NCBI GenBank assembly: GCA_013376985.1
Contig: JACABB010000004.1
Location: forward strand, 129,056 to 193,055
Origin: Bacteroidales bacterium
GTDB lineage: Bacteria; Bacteroidota; Bacteroidia; Bacteroidales; Tenuifilaceae
Length of the DNA: 64,000 nucleotides
Reading direction: 5' to 3'
Shown here piece by piece: positions 1 through 7,690 of this stretch. Position 1 is the first letter of the stretch; each line of letters opens with the position of its first letter. Made by a program: the position numbers and the translations under genes. The notes under the pieces are model-generated. The model did not search any database. It saw only the letters and a program-made list of their open reading frames with translations, and was not told the origin of the DNA.

Positions 1-526
1 TTGGAATGTTAATCTCTTCTTCTATTTCTTGACCTGTAAACTCTTTTACAATATCGTCAAGCAAATCACCAGTTCCCATACCGCTTATGGATGAAACACA
101 GTAGGGATCACCTAATCCAAAATTGTAGAATTCGGTTGCATTCAGACGTAAGTTATTATTATCAACCTTGTTGGCTACAACAAAAACTTTCTTGTGACTT
201 TTTCTAAGAATTTCGGCTACAGCCATATCCATAACAGTAATACCCGTTTGGGCATCAACCAGAAAAAGAATAACGTCTGACTCTTCGATAGCAATAGCAA
301 CCTGTTTGCGTATCTCCCCCTCAAAAATATCATCGGAGTTAATTACGTAACCACCTGTATCGATTATTGAAAATTCAATACCATTCCAGTCGGATTTTCC
401 ATAGATTCTATCGCGTGTTACACCTGCTGTTTCATCAACAATCGCATGCCTCCCTCCAACCATACGGTTGAAAAATGTCGATTTCCCTACATTAGGACGT
501 CCTACTACTGCAACTATATTTCCCAT
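1..526 (-). CDS. der: Ribosome biogenesis GTPase Der (EngA), N-terminal part
   Basis: Der is a tandem-domain GTPase needed for assembly of the 50S ribosomal subunit. Reading the minus strand from the ATG at 526 gives [20 protein letters not shown], whose GRPNVGKS is the first P-loop (G1). DTGG (G3) and NKVD (G4) of GTPase domain 1 follow. The frame stays open to base 1, so only about 175 residues are present and the second GTPase domain and KH-like domain lie outside the window. It sits about 140 bp downstream of era on the same strand; two essential ribosome-assembly GTPases side by side is a sensible pairing. No strong promoter was seen in the short gap to era. Confidence 0.95.
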   Translation of the reverse strand, partial: MGNIVAVVGRPNVGKSTFFNRMVGGRHAIVDETAGVTRDRIYGKSDWNGIEFSIIDTGGYVINSDDIFEGEIRKQVAIAIEESDVILFLVDAQTGITVMDMAVAEILRKSHKKVFVVANKVDNNNLRLNATEFYNFGLGDPYCVSSISGMGTGDLLDDIVKEFTGQEIEEEINIP

Positions 527-664
527 GGATTGTATTTATTTGAGGGATGAATACGTATATTTTTACTATCAGATCGTGTTGCTGCTGTTTTGCAGTACTC
601 CACATCTCAATTATTTTGACCCTTAAGCCCTAACTCTAAGTACTCCAAACTCTAGGCACTCTTT

Positions 665-1546
665 TTACTGAATGTACCCAAATCGCTTTAGCTTATTGTC
701 GTTATCGCGCCATTCAGGGTCAACCTTAACAAATAGTTCTAGGAAAACTTTTTTATCCAAAAACTTTTCAAGGTCTAAACGAGCTTCGATTCCAACCCGC
801 TTTAACATTTTTCCCTGATGTCCAATAACAATGGCCTTTTGCGATTCGCGGCTAACATATATGACAGCTCTTATGCTATCGAGTTTTGTTCCCTCCTTGT
901 ACTCTTCAATTTCAACCTCAACGGAATAGGGAATCTCCTTTTGGTAATGGAGAAGAATTTTTTCCCTTATAATCTCCGAGGCAAAAAACCTCATGGTTCG
1001 ATCGGTTAGGGTTTCTTTAGAAAAGTACTCTGGTCCTTCTGGGAGAATCTCTTTTATAATAGTGATTAACCCTTCAGTGTTAAATCCATGCAATGCTGAA
1101 ACTGGCAGAATCCTTGCACTTGGTAGCATCTTACCCCATATATCAACGAGTTCTGTAACTTTTTCTTGGTTGGTTAAATCAACTTTATTGATTACGAGTA
1201 CAATAGGAGTGCCCAATTTCTGGATTTTATCTAGAAATTCCTGATTCTTATTGGGAGTTTCAAAAGTATCTGTGATGTATAGAATAACATCAGCATCCTC
1301 AAGTGCAGATTCAACAAATCGCATCATTGACTCCTGCAGTTTATATGCAGGTTTGAGAACACCTGGAGTATCTGAGTATACAATCTGAAAATCTTCCCCA
1401 TTAACAATTCCCATTATTCGATGACGGGTTGTTTGTGCTTTTTTGGTGATAATAGATATTTTTTCACCAACCAAAGCATTCATAAGAGTTGATTTACCAA
1501 CATTTGGATTTCCGATAATATTTACAAAACCCGATTTATGTGACAT
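665..1546 (-). CDS. era: GTPase Era
   Basis: Era is a membrane-associated GTPase that binds the 3' end of 16S rRNA through a KH domain and helps 30S maturation. The protein begins MSHKSGFVNIIGNPNVGKST, with G1 GNPNVGKS, DTPG (G3) and NKVD (G4), and ends in a KH region with the IGHQGKMLKRVG loop, typical of Era. The length of about 293 residues is normal. The frame also extends upstream to a TTG at 1561, but ATG at 1546 matches the usual family N-terminus and is preferred. It lies between the rluB-like gene and der, all on the minus strand. Confidence 0.96.
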   Translation of the reverse strand: MSHKSGFVNIIGNPNVGKSTLMNALVGEKISIITKKAQTTRHRIMGIVNGEDFQIVYSDTPGVLKPAYKLQESMMRFVESALEDADVILYITDTFETPNKNQEFLDKIQKLGTPIVLVINKVDLTNQEKVTELVDIWGKMLPSARILPVSALHGFNTEGLITIIKEILPEGPEYFSKETLTDRTMRFFASEIIREKILLHYQKEIPYSVEVEIEEYKEGTKLDSIRAVIYVSRESQKAIVIGHQGKMLKRVGIEARLDLEKFLDKKVFLELFVKVDPEWRDNDNKLKRFGYIQ

Positions 1547-1622
1547 CTTGCAAAGTATCAATTACTAAATATGATCTGAAAAAGTAGTGAAAACATTAAT
1601 ATGCATGTTAAAATAGATTAAA

Positions 1623-3164
1623 CTAATCAAATCTATTCATTTTAAGCATGTTGATCTCTTTCTGTGTAAGGAATCTCCAGCTACCACGAGGGAGATTTTT
1701 CTTTGTTAGCCCAGCAAAGTATACCCTGTCTAACCTTGATACTTTGTATCCTAGAACATCAAACATATTTCGTACTACCCTATTTTGTCCGGTATGTATC
1801 TCAATTCCTACTTCAGAACCATCAGATTCTTCTATGTATTCAACTGCATCAGCCTTAATAAGTTCACCTTCTATTTTGACACCCGATAGTAGTTTTTCCA
1901 TATCCTCGCGAACCAAAACACGATCGAGACCTACTTGATAGATTTTTTTCTTTTGAAAACTAGGATGTGTAAGCCTTTTGGTCATTTCACCATCGTTGGT
2001 GAGTAAAAGCAGCCCTGTACTATTCCTATCGAGGCGACCAACTGGGTAAACCCTTTCCGTACATGCGCCCTCTATAAGTTCCATTACAGTTCTTTTTGCA
2101 TTTGGATCTTCAACTGTTGTAATATAATCCTTTGGCTTATTTAGTAGTATGTATACTTTGTGTTCCGTTTCAAGTTTTTTCCCTTTAAAGCAGATCTCTG
2201 AGTTTGGATCTACTTTAGTGCCAAGTTGAGTAATTACCTCACCATTGATGGTAATCATTCCATTTTCTATAAAATCATCAGCCTCACGTCTACTGCAAAG
2301 GCCGGTGTTAGCTATGAATTTATTTAAGCGGATTAGGCCATCGCTATCAACCTCAAGGAATGGCTTATCATCGTACTCCCTTTTTGGTTTTGGAATAGGT
2401 TTATCAATGAATATTTTTTCTCTCTTTTCAGGTATATATAAACGGAGTTGTTGCTTTTTAGGTGTTTCGGATCTTGAACCGTAAGGTTTTTTGGAATCCC
2501 CTGCCCTATCATTAAATCTCGGTTTAATGTCGCCTTCTGCACGTTGTCTTCTAAATCTCTCTTCTCTCTCCTCTCTTGACTCTCTAGGTCTATCATTTGA
2601 TTTATCTACTCGGCTAGTACGATATCCTGTTGATTTTCCTTCGATATTTCTTGATGTACTTCGAGTATCTCGTTTATCAGAATCGAATCTATCATCTTTT
2701 TTTCGAAAAGGTTTCTCTTCTGTTTTTTGGATACGAAGAACTTTTTTGGGGGTTGTTTCGCTTTCTTTAGCTATAGAAGTTTCTTCGTTGCTAAATTCAA
2801 TATCACTTGAAAATTCCTCGTTGCTTTTTTTAAACCCACCTGTTCGTGGTTTGTAGGTAGATTTCCGTTCAGAGGAAGAATCTTCTGGTTTCTTATAAAT
2901 TTTCTTTTTTTCACGAAAATCTACAGAAATAAACTCATCCCTTTTTGATGGTTTTTCTTTTGAAAATCCCTCCTTAGATTTTTCTGATTTGTAAGTGCTT
3001 GAATCGTGGTCTTCTGTTTGCCCGATATTTTCAGGATTATTATCTGAATCGGAAACAGGGTGAGCCTTTAAGGTTCGTGGTCGGTAAACCCTGCTGGGTT
3101 CATTCTCGGAGTTGGTGCGCATCTCGCGTTTAACTACGATCTTTTTGTTCTTTTCTTTGTCCAT
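1623..3164 (-). CDS. rluB: RluB/RsuA-family pseudouridine synthase with long charged N-terminal tail
   Basis: The C-terminal part is a large-subunit rRNA pseudouridine synthase of the RsuA/RluB group. An S4 RNA-binding domain (about residues 275-335, from LIRLNKFIANTGLCSRREAD) is followed by the catalytic domain, whose GRLDRNSTGLLLLTNDG holds the catalytic aspartate. The first about 265 residues are a low-complexity tail dominated by K, R, E, S and D, predicted disordered. Bacteroidota homologues often carry such tails, but this one roughly doubles the usual length. The gene has its own promoter-like site (3235-3267), so it need not depend on tatA upstream. The precise uridine modified cannot be told from sequence alone; RluB (23S position 2605 in E. 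coli numbering) is the nearest match. Confidence 0.88.
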   Translation of the reverse strand: MDKEKNKKIVVKREMRTNSENEPSRVYRPRTLKAHPVSDSDNNPENIGQTEDHDSSTYKSEKSKEGFSKEKPSKRDEFISVDFREKKKIYKKPEDSSSERKSTYKPRTGGFKKSNEEFSSDIEFSNEETSIAKESETTPKKVLRIQKTEEKPFRKKDDRFDSDKRDTRSTSRNIEGKSTGYRTSRVDKSNDRPRESREEREERFRRQRAEGDIKPRFNDRAGDSKKPYGSRSETPKKQQLRLYIPEKREKIFIDKPIPKPKREYDDKPFLEVDSDGLIRLNKFIANTGLCSRREADDFIENGMITINGEVITQLGTKVDPNSEICFKGKKLETEHKVYILLNKPKDYITTVEDPNAKRTVMELIEGACTERVYPVGRLDRNSTGLLLLTNDGEMTKRLTHPSFQKKKIYQVGLDRVLVREDMEKLLSGVKIEGELIKADAVEYIEESDGSEVGIEIHTGQNRVVRNMFDVLGYKVSRLDRVYFAGLTKKNLPRGSWRFLTQKEINMLKMNRFD

Positions 3165-3234
3165 ATTACAATTTTGCCTGCTATTTATATGTATTTTAGC
3201 AGCTTATTCAAAAAACGAAATTAAAAATAGTTGG

Positions 3235-3267
3235 CAAAGGTACACTTTATTTCTTTAATCCAGCAAA
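3235..3267 (-). promoter_or_regulatory. Bacteroidetes-type promoter upstream of rluB
   Basis: On the minus strand TTTG (3267-3264) is followed, 21 bases on, by TACCTTTG (3242-3235). This matches the Bacteroidetes sigma-ABfr consensus TTTG / TAnnTTTG with normal spacing. It lies about 70 bases before the rluB ATG at 3164. Confidence 0.6.
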
Positions 3268-3404
3268 TATCTAATAATATTATAATCAAAAGTTTATCAC
3301 TAAAGAAATGGAATGGAAATGAAGGGGAAAATGGAAAATATTTTTGAATTTTAAACTAAAAGTTTAAGTTTAGATAGTATAGTTATCAAATAATTTTCAA
3401 TCAG

Positions 3405-3698
3405 TTATCCCACCTTATTCGATGAATTATTTTTTGGATCATCATTAATGTTATTTTTAATATCATCTGATACCTTATTTACCTCATCTTTTACCTTATT
3501 TGTCTCTTCTTTAATATCATTGGCGACTTTGTTAATCTCTTCCTTAATCTGATCGGCAGCTTTCTGGAATTCCTGATAACCTTTGCCTAAGCCTCTGGCA
3601 ACCTCTGGAATTTTTTTGGTACCAAAGAGTAAAAACGCCACGAATGTTATAAATAGTATCTCGGACATGCTTATAAATAGGAGGTTATGGTAATTCAT
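3405..3698 (-). CDS. tatA: Twin-arginine translocase subunit TatA/TatE family
   Basis: TatA forms the pore element of the Tat system, which exports folded proteins across the inner membrane. The product has a short N-terminal membrane helix (EILFITFVAFLLFG) directly followed by the hallmark KKIPEVARGLGKGYQEF amphipathic helix, then a lysine/glutamate/asparagine-rich tail with repeated KEEINKV/KDEVNKV heptad-like units and an N/D-rich end. Start choice is open between ATGs at 3704, 3698 and 3668. I favour 3698 because LLFIS before the membrane helix recurs in Bacteroidota TatA proteins. No tatC is nearby. The gene sits between secDF and rluB on the same strand, but a terminator after secDF and a promoter-like site suggest separate transcription. 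Confidence 0.9.
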   Translation of the reverse strand: MNYHNLLFISMSEILFITFVAFLLFGTKKIPEVARGLGKGYQEFQKAADQIKEEINKVANDIKEETNKVKDEVNKVSDDIKNNINDDPKNNSSNKVG

Positions 3699-3717
3699 TC
3701 TCAATTTTATTTATCTA

Positions 3718-3750
3718 CAAATCTAAAAACTATTTCAAAGCAAAAACAAA
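3718..3750 (-). promoter_or_regulatory. Promoter-like site upstream of tatA
   Basis: Minus strand: TTTG (3750-3747), 21 bases, then TAGATTTG (3725-3718), matching the Bacteroidetes -33/-7 consensus. The -33 box touches the T-rich tail of the secDF terminator. The leader to the ATG at 3698 would be very short; to the ATG at 3668 it would be about 43 bases. Confidence 0.5.
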
Positions 3751-3783
3751 AAAACCTGTCTTTACTTATAAGACAGGTTTTTC
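3749..3783 (-). terminator. Rho-independent terminator after secDF
   Basis: AAACCTGTCTT and its complement AAGACAGGTTT pair around a short loop. On the minus strand the stem is followed by a run of T (TTTTTTTG). It begins about 17 bases after the secDF stop codon. Confidence 0.8.
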
Positions 3784-3799
3784 AAAATATTAGTGTATT

Positions 3800-6700
3800 C
3801 TATTTTTTTAGAGCATTTTTTGCTTTTCTTCTTTCTTGCCACGTTAAAATATCATATGATATTGGAGTAGCATTAAATACAGAAGAGTATGTTCCAATTG
3901 CAACACCAACAAGTAGGGCGAAAATAAAACCTCTAAGAATTTCACCACCAAAGATGAAGATAATAATTAATACTACAAGTGTAATACCTGATGTATTGAT
4001 TGTTCTACCCAAGGTGCTGTTAATAGCGGCATTGATATTATCTTTTAAATTCCATTTTGGGTGAATTTCACGATATTCACGAATCCTATCGAAGATAATA
4101 ACAGTATCCATAATAGAGTACCCAATAATTGTTAGAATAGCCGCTATAAACGATTGGTCAACTTCAAGACTGAATGGAAGTATTCCATGGAATAAGGTAA
4201 ACATTGTAATAACAACCATGGAATCGTGGAAAAGAGAAATAACACCTCCCAAACCAAATTGCCAGTTTTTGAAACGTATTGTGATGTATATAAAGATTAT
4301 GATCAACCCAAAGAATACAGCCATAAATGCTTTATAAATCATTTCCTTAGCTACGGTAGGACCTACTTTTTGAGAGCTCATACGTCCAACAAGTTTACCA
4401 TGCTCACTCTCATGAGCAGAGAACTCTTTGAAGGTAATAGGTGTCTTGTAGTAAGTTTTTACACCATCGAATACTTTTTGTTCAACAATTGAATCAGTAT
4501 GAGTTGAGTTATCTTTAATAAGGTATTTGGTAGTAATTTTTACCTGATTATCAGGACCAAAAGTTTTTACCTCTGGTACATCTCCCATAGATTTCTCTAA
4601 GGAAACACGAATATCCTGAGTACTAACCGATTGGTCGAAACGTACAACATAAGTTCTTCCTCCTGTGAAATCAATACCAAAGCTCATTCCCCTTACAACT
4701 AGAGAGATAATACCAATAGTTATAATAACTCCCGATACAACATAAAGGATTTTTCTGATTCCAATGAAATCAATATTAACTTTCGTAAATGTCTCATTGG
4801 TAAACCTATTCCCTAAGTTGATATGCCACTGATGTTTTTGTATCCACTCAAAAACCAAGCGGGAAATAAGTATTGATGTGAAAAGTGATAGAAGAAGACC
4901 GATAACCAGAGTTGTTGCAAATCCTTGAACAGGACCAGAACCAAATATGTAAAGTACAATACCTGTTAGAATAGTAGTAACGTGACCATCGATAATTGCA
5001 GATAATGCGTGGTGATATCCATCCTTAATAACTAATTGCATTCCTTTTGCAGCACGAACCTCCTCACGCATACGTTCATATATAATAACGTTACCGTCAA
5101 CAGCCATTGCAAAGGTAAGAACCATACCTGCAATACCAGGAAGGGTAAGAACTGCACCTAATGATGCCATAACACCAAAAGTGAAGAAAACGTTCGCAAA
5201 TAATGCAATGTTTGCAACACCACCAGCACGGTTATAATAAAGTTGCATATACAGTAATACACCAATAAATGCGAATAGGAATGAAAGTAGACCTGCTCTA
5301 ATTGCCTCTTTACCTAATGATGGACCAACAACTTCTTCTTGAATAATTTTTGCAGGTGCAGGTAGTTTACCAGATTTTAAAACGTTTGCTAAGTCTTTTG
5401 CTTCATTAATGCTAAATCCTCCTGTAATTGAAGAACGACCTCCTTTAATTTCACCGTTAACCGTAGGGCTTGAATAAACGTAATTGTCAAGAACAATTGC
5501 TATACATTTACCAACGTTGTCGCCAGTTAAACGTGCCCAAATTCTCGATCCCTCGGCATTCATTGACATACTAACCTCTGATGAACCTTTTTTATCGGCA
5601 ATCTCATCTCGGGCATCAGTAATAACACCACCATCAAGGGGTGCTTTACCATTTCTATTAGTTACCTTAATTGCCCATAATGCATAAATACTTTCTTTCT
5701 TATCAATTGCTTTAACTCCCCAAAGTAACTTTAAGTCGCGAGGGAATAAACTTCTAACCTGAGCTAACTTTAGGTATTGGTTTACCTTTGCAGTATCCTT
5801 GGAATGAGAATGTCCAATTAGATTACTTGGATGAGGTTGTCCTGTTCTTTGATCAATATTTGGGCTTAAAATAGTGAATAATGGAAAATTCTTTGCTATG
5901 TCATTTTTTGCAAGTGAAGTTGTGTCTTTTGCCTCTTTTTCCTTGAGCATTTTAACAAGATCTTCACCTTTTTCAGTTGATTCTTTCTTATTTGATTCCT
6001 TCGTCGTGGTTTTTAAGGTGTTTTTCTCTGCTTCTTTCAAGCTGTTTTCTGCATCTTGTAACTCTTTGATTTTAGCATTTGCTGCTGTCAAAAATGGGTA
6101 AATTTCAGAGTTTTCATAAGTTTCCCAAAATTCCAAGTTAGCAGTTCCCTGTAATAGTTTTCTTACACGTTCTGGTTCTTTAACACCTGGAAGCTGAACT
6201 AGTAATCTTCCAGAATTTTGAAGTCTTTGAATACTAGCTTGTGCAACACCGAATTTGTCGATACGAGTGCTTATAATGTTGAATGAGTTTTTAATGGCAC
6301 CATCAGCTTCTTTGCGTATAATGCTTAAAACATCTTTATTTGATGAATTAAATGATATCCTATCGCGAAGTTCAACAGTGTTGAATATGGCTGCTAAACG
6401 AGCATTGGGAGCAACTTTTTCGAATGAATCACCAAAACGGGTAATAAAATCGATACTTGCATCCATGGTTTGAGCCATCTCTAATGCCTTTAAAAAAGAG
6501 GGATCTGTGCTATTATTTGATAACGATTTTATAAGGTCAACAACAGATACCTCCAGAGTTACGTCCATACCCCCTTTAAGGTCTAAGCCTAGATTAATCT
6601 CTCGCTCTTTACATTCTTTGTAGGTATATTTACGTACCCAAAGGAAATTGTAAACAGATTCGGTTGATATAGAATCTAAGTAGTGAAATTCTTTTTTTGA

Positions 6701-6826
6701 ATCACCTTTAGCATACGCTTTAGCTTTCTTTTCTACCTGTTTAGTTACATAAGTAAATGATAACTGGTACACACATACCAGCGCTAATGCAATAGCAATA
6801 AATTTTATCGCACCTTTATTCCGCAT
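3800..6826 (-). CDS. secDF: Protein translocase subunit SecDF (fused)
   Basis: SecD and SecF use the proton gradient to pull preproteins through SecYEG on the periplasmic side. Here both are one 1008-residue polypeptide, the usual arrangement in Bacteroidota. The SecD half has an N-terminal helix, the NLGLDLKGGMDVTLEV motif near residue 75, a large periplasmic region and a membrane bundle starting near LGKEAIRAGLLSFLFAF. The SecF half begins near residue 660 and contains FGIDFTGGRTY and a second bundle with GYSIMDTVIIFDRIRE. A lysine/glutamate-rich insert (about residues 255-315) lies in the first periplasmic domain. A strong terminator follows and a -7-like box precedes it, so it appears monocistronic. 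Confidence 0.97.
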   Translation of the reverse strand: MRNKGAIKFIAIALALVCVYQLSFTYVTKQVEKKAKAYAKGDSKKEFHYLDSISTESVYNFLWVRKYTYKECKEREINLGLDLKGGMDVTLEVSVVDLIKSLSNNSTDPSFLKALEMAQTMDASIDFITRFGDSFEKVAPNARLAAIFNTVELRDRISFNSSNKDVLSIIRKEADGAIKNSFNIISTRIDKFGVAQASIQRLQNSGRLLVQLPGVKEPERVRKLLQGTANLEFWETYENSEIYPFLTAANAKIKELQDAENSLKEAEKNTLKTTTKESNKKESTEKGEDLVKMLKEKEAKDTTSLAKNDIAKNFPLFTILSPNIDQRTGQPHPSNLIGHSHSKDTAKVNQYLKLAQVRSLFPRDLKLLWGVKAIDKKESIYALWAIKVTNRNGKAPLDGGVITDARDEIADKKGSSEVSMSMNAEGSRIWARLTGDNVGKCIAIVLDNYVYSSPTVNGEIKGGRSSITGGFSINEAKDLANVLKSGKLPAPAKIIQEEVVGPSLGKEAIRAGLLSFLFAFIGVLLYMQLYYNRAGGVANIALFANVFFTFGVMASLGAVLTLPGIAGMVLTFAMAVDGNVIIYERMREEVRAAKGMQLVIKDGYHHALSAIIDGHVTTILTGIVLYIFGSGPVQGFATTLVIGLLLSLFTSILISRLVFEWIQKHQWHINLGNRFTNETFTKVNIDFIGIRKILYVVSGVIITIGIISLVVRGMSFGIDFTGGRTYVVRFDQSVSTQDIRVSLEKSMGDVPEVKTFGPDNQVKITTKYLIKDNSTHTDSIVEQKVFDGVKTYYKTPITFKEFSAHESEHGKLVGRMSSQKVGPTVAKEMIYKAFMAVFFGLIIIFIYITIRFKNWQFGLGGVISLFHDSMVVITMFTLFHGILPFSLEVDQSFIAAILTIIGYSIMDTVIIFDRIREYREIHPKWNLKDNINAAINSTLGRTINTSGITLVVLIIIFIFGGEILRGFIFALLVGVAIGTYSSVFNATPISYDILTWQERRKAKNALKK

Positions 6827-6879
6827 TTGTTCTCAGTATTAATGAATTGAATATTTACTTTTTTCCGAAAATTATCGGG

Positions 6880-6887
6880 CAAATATA
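6880..6887 (-). promoter_or_regulatory. -7 box upstream of secDF
   Basis: Minus-strand TATATTTG (6887-6880) fits the Bacteroidetes -7 consensus TAnnTTTG and lies 53 bases before the secDF ATG. No clear TTTG -33 partner at normal spacing was found. Confidence 0.4.
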
Positions 6888-7010
6888 TTACTTTTTTTGA
6901 GATATGATACAATAGCCTATGTACTGATAAATACTCATTTATTATAAATAATGATTTTCAGAACTAATAATATTAAGTAATTAATTGAATCATAATTGTA
7001 TACTAGACAA

Positions 7011-7436
7011 CTATTTTTTCAATACTTTTAAGCACTTCCCTTTAAAATCAATAGTTTTAATATTTTTCAGTAAAAAATCACAGCCTATCAATCCTCCTAT
7101 TCTTTTTCCTGCAATATCTGAATAAACCTCATTAATTGGGTTAAGGTCAGCGGTTAATGCTTGTGCATCTTTAAATGAAACATCATTAAGCATTAATAAA
7201 GAAATATTGTATAGTTCAACAGGTATCTGCTCTGCAGATAATCCCGTTGCCATTGGGCTTTCTGCTCCAAATGGTATTTTTTCTAACTTGTCGGCATAGC
7301 ATTTATCTATAATAGTTCTCGATGCTCCAGTATCAATAATAAATGTTAACTCTAAACTGGCAATTTTACCATCAACTACAATATGATAACTTTGACTTTC
7401 GAGTTCAATTATCTGAAAGGGAATTTTGACAATCAT
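7011..7436 (-). CDS. Retropepsin-like aspartic protease, single domain
   Basis: A 141-residue protein with FIIDTGASRTIIDK at residues 32-45. DTGA is the catalytic signature of pepsin/retropepsin-like proteases, here one per chain, so the enzyme would act as a dimer. GLIGCDFLLKN near the C-terminus matches the second conserved patch of the fold (I/L-G-x-D-F/L-L). There is no signal peptide or membrane helix, so the protein is probably cytoplasmic; its substrate is unknown. The gene stands alone between secDF (same strand) and the divergently transcribed sensor kinase. Sequence gives high confidence in the fold but none in the role. Confidence 0.82.
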   Translation of the reverse strand: MIVKIPFQIIELESQSYHIVVDGKIASLELTFIIDTGASRTIIDKCYADKLEKIPFGAESPMATGLSAEQIPVELYNISLLMLNDVSFKDAQALTADLNPINEVYSDIAGKRIGGLIGCDFLLKNIKTIDFKGKCLKVLKK

Positions 7437-7655
7437 TACATTTAAGTTATAAGGTTCAAAAATAGAACAATATTAAAGACAATTAGCTAAGATTCTTAAT
7501 TTGATTGAATTTAAACGAGATTGATAGTTAACGTATTAATTATCAAACAAATTACTAGTTACCTGAGTGGCTGTTTTGGCAGTGGAGTAATGGGTTTAAT
7601 CCCAAAATTAGTATCATAGTGTTTTTAAATCATTAGACATTGAAGAAATTGCAAC

Positions 7656-7663
7656 TATATTTG
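7656..7663 (+). promoter_or_regulatory. -7 box upstream of the sensor kinase
   Basis: TATATTTG fits the Bacteroidetes -7 consensus TAnnTTTG and lies 27 bases before the ATG at 7691. A clear -33 TTTG at normal spacing is missing, so this is tentative. Confidence 0.35.
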
Positions 7664-7690
7664 GAAACAATTTTGATTTAATAGAATAAA

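Noticed and set aside
2245..2856. Plus-strand frames opposite rluB
   Set aside because: They mirror the low-complexity charged tail of rluB (Ser/Leu/Phe-rich shadows) and have no independent support.
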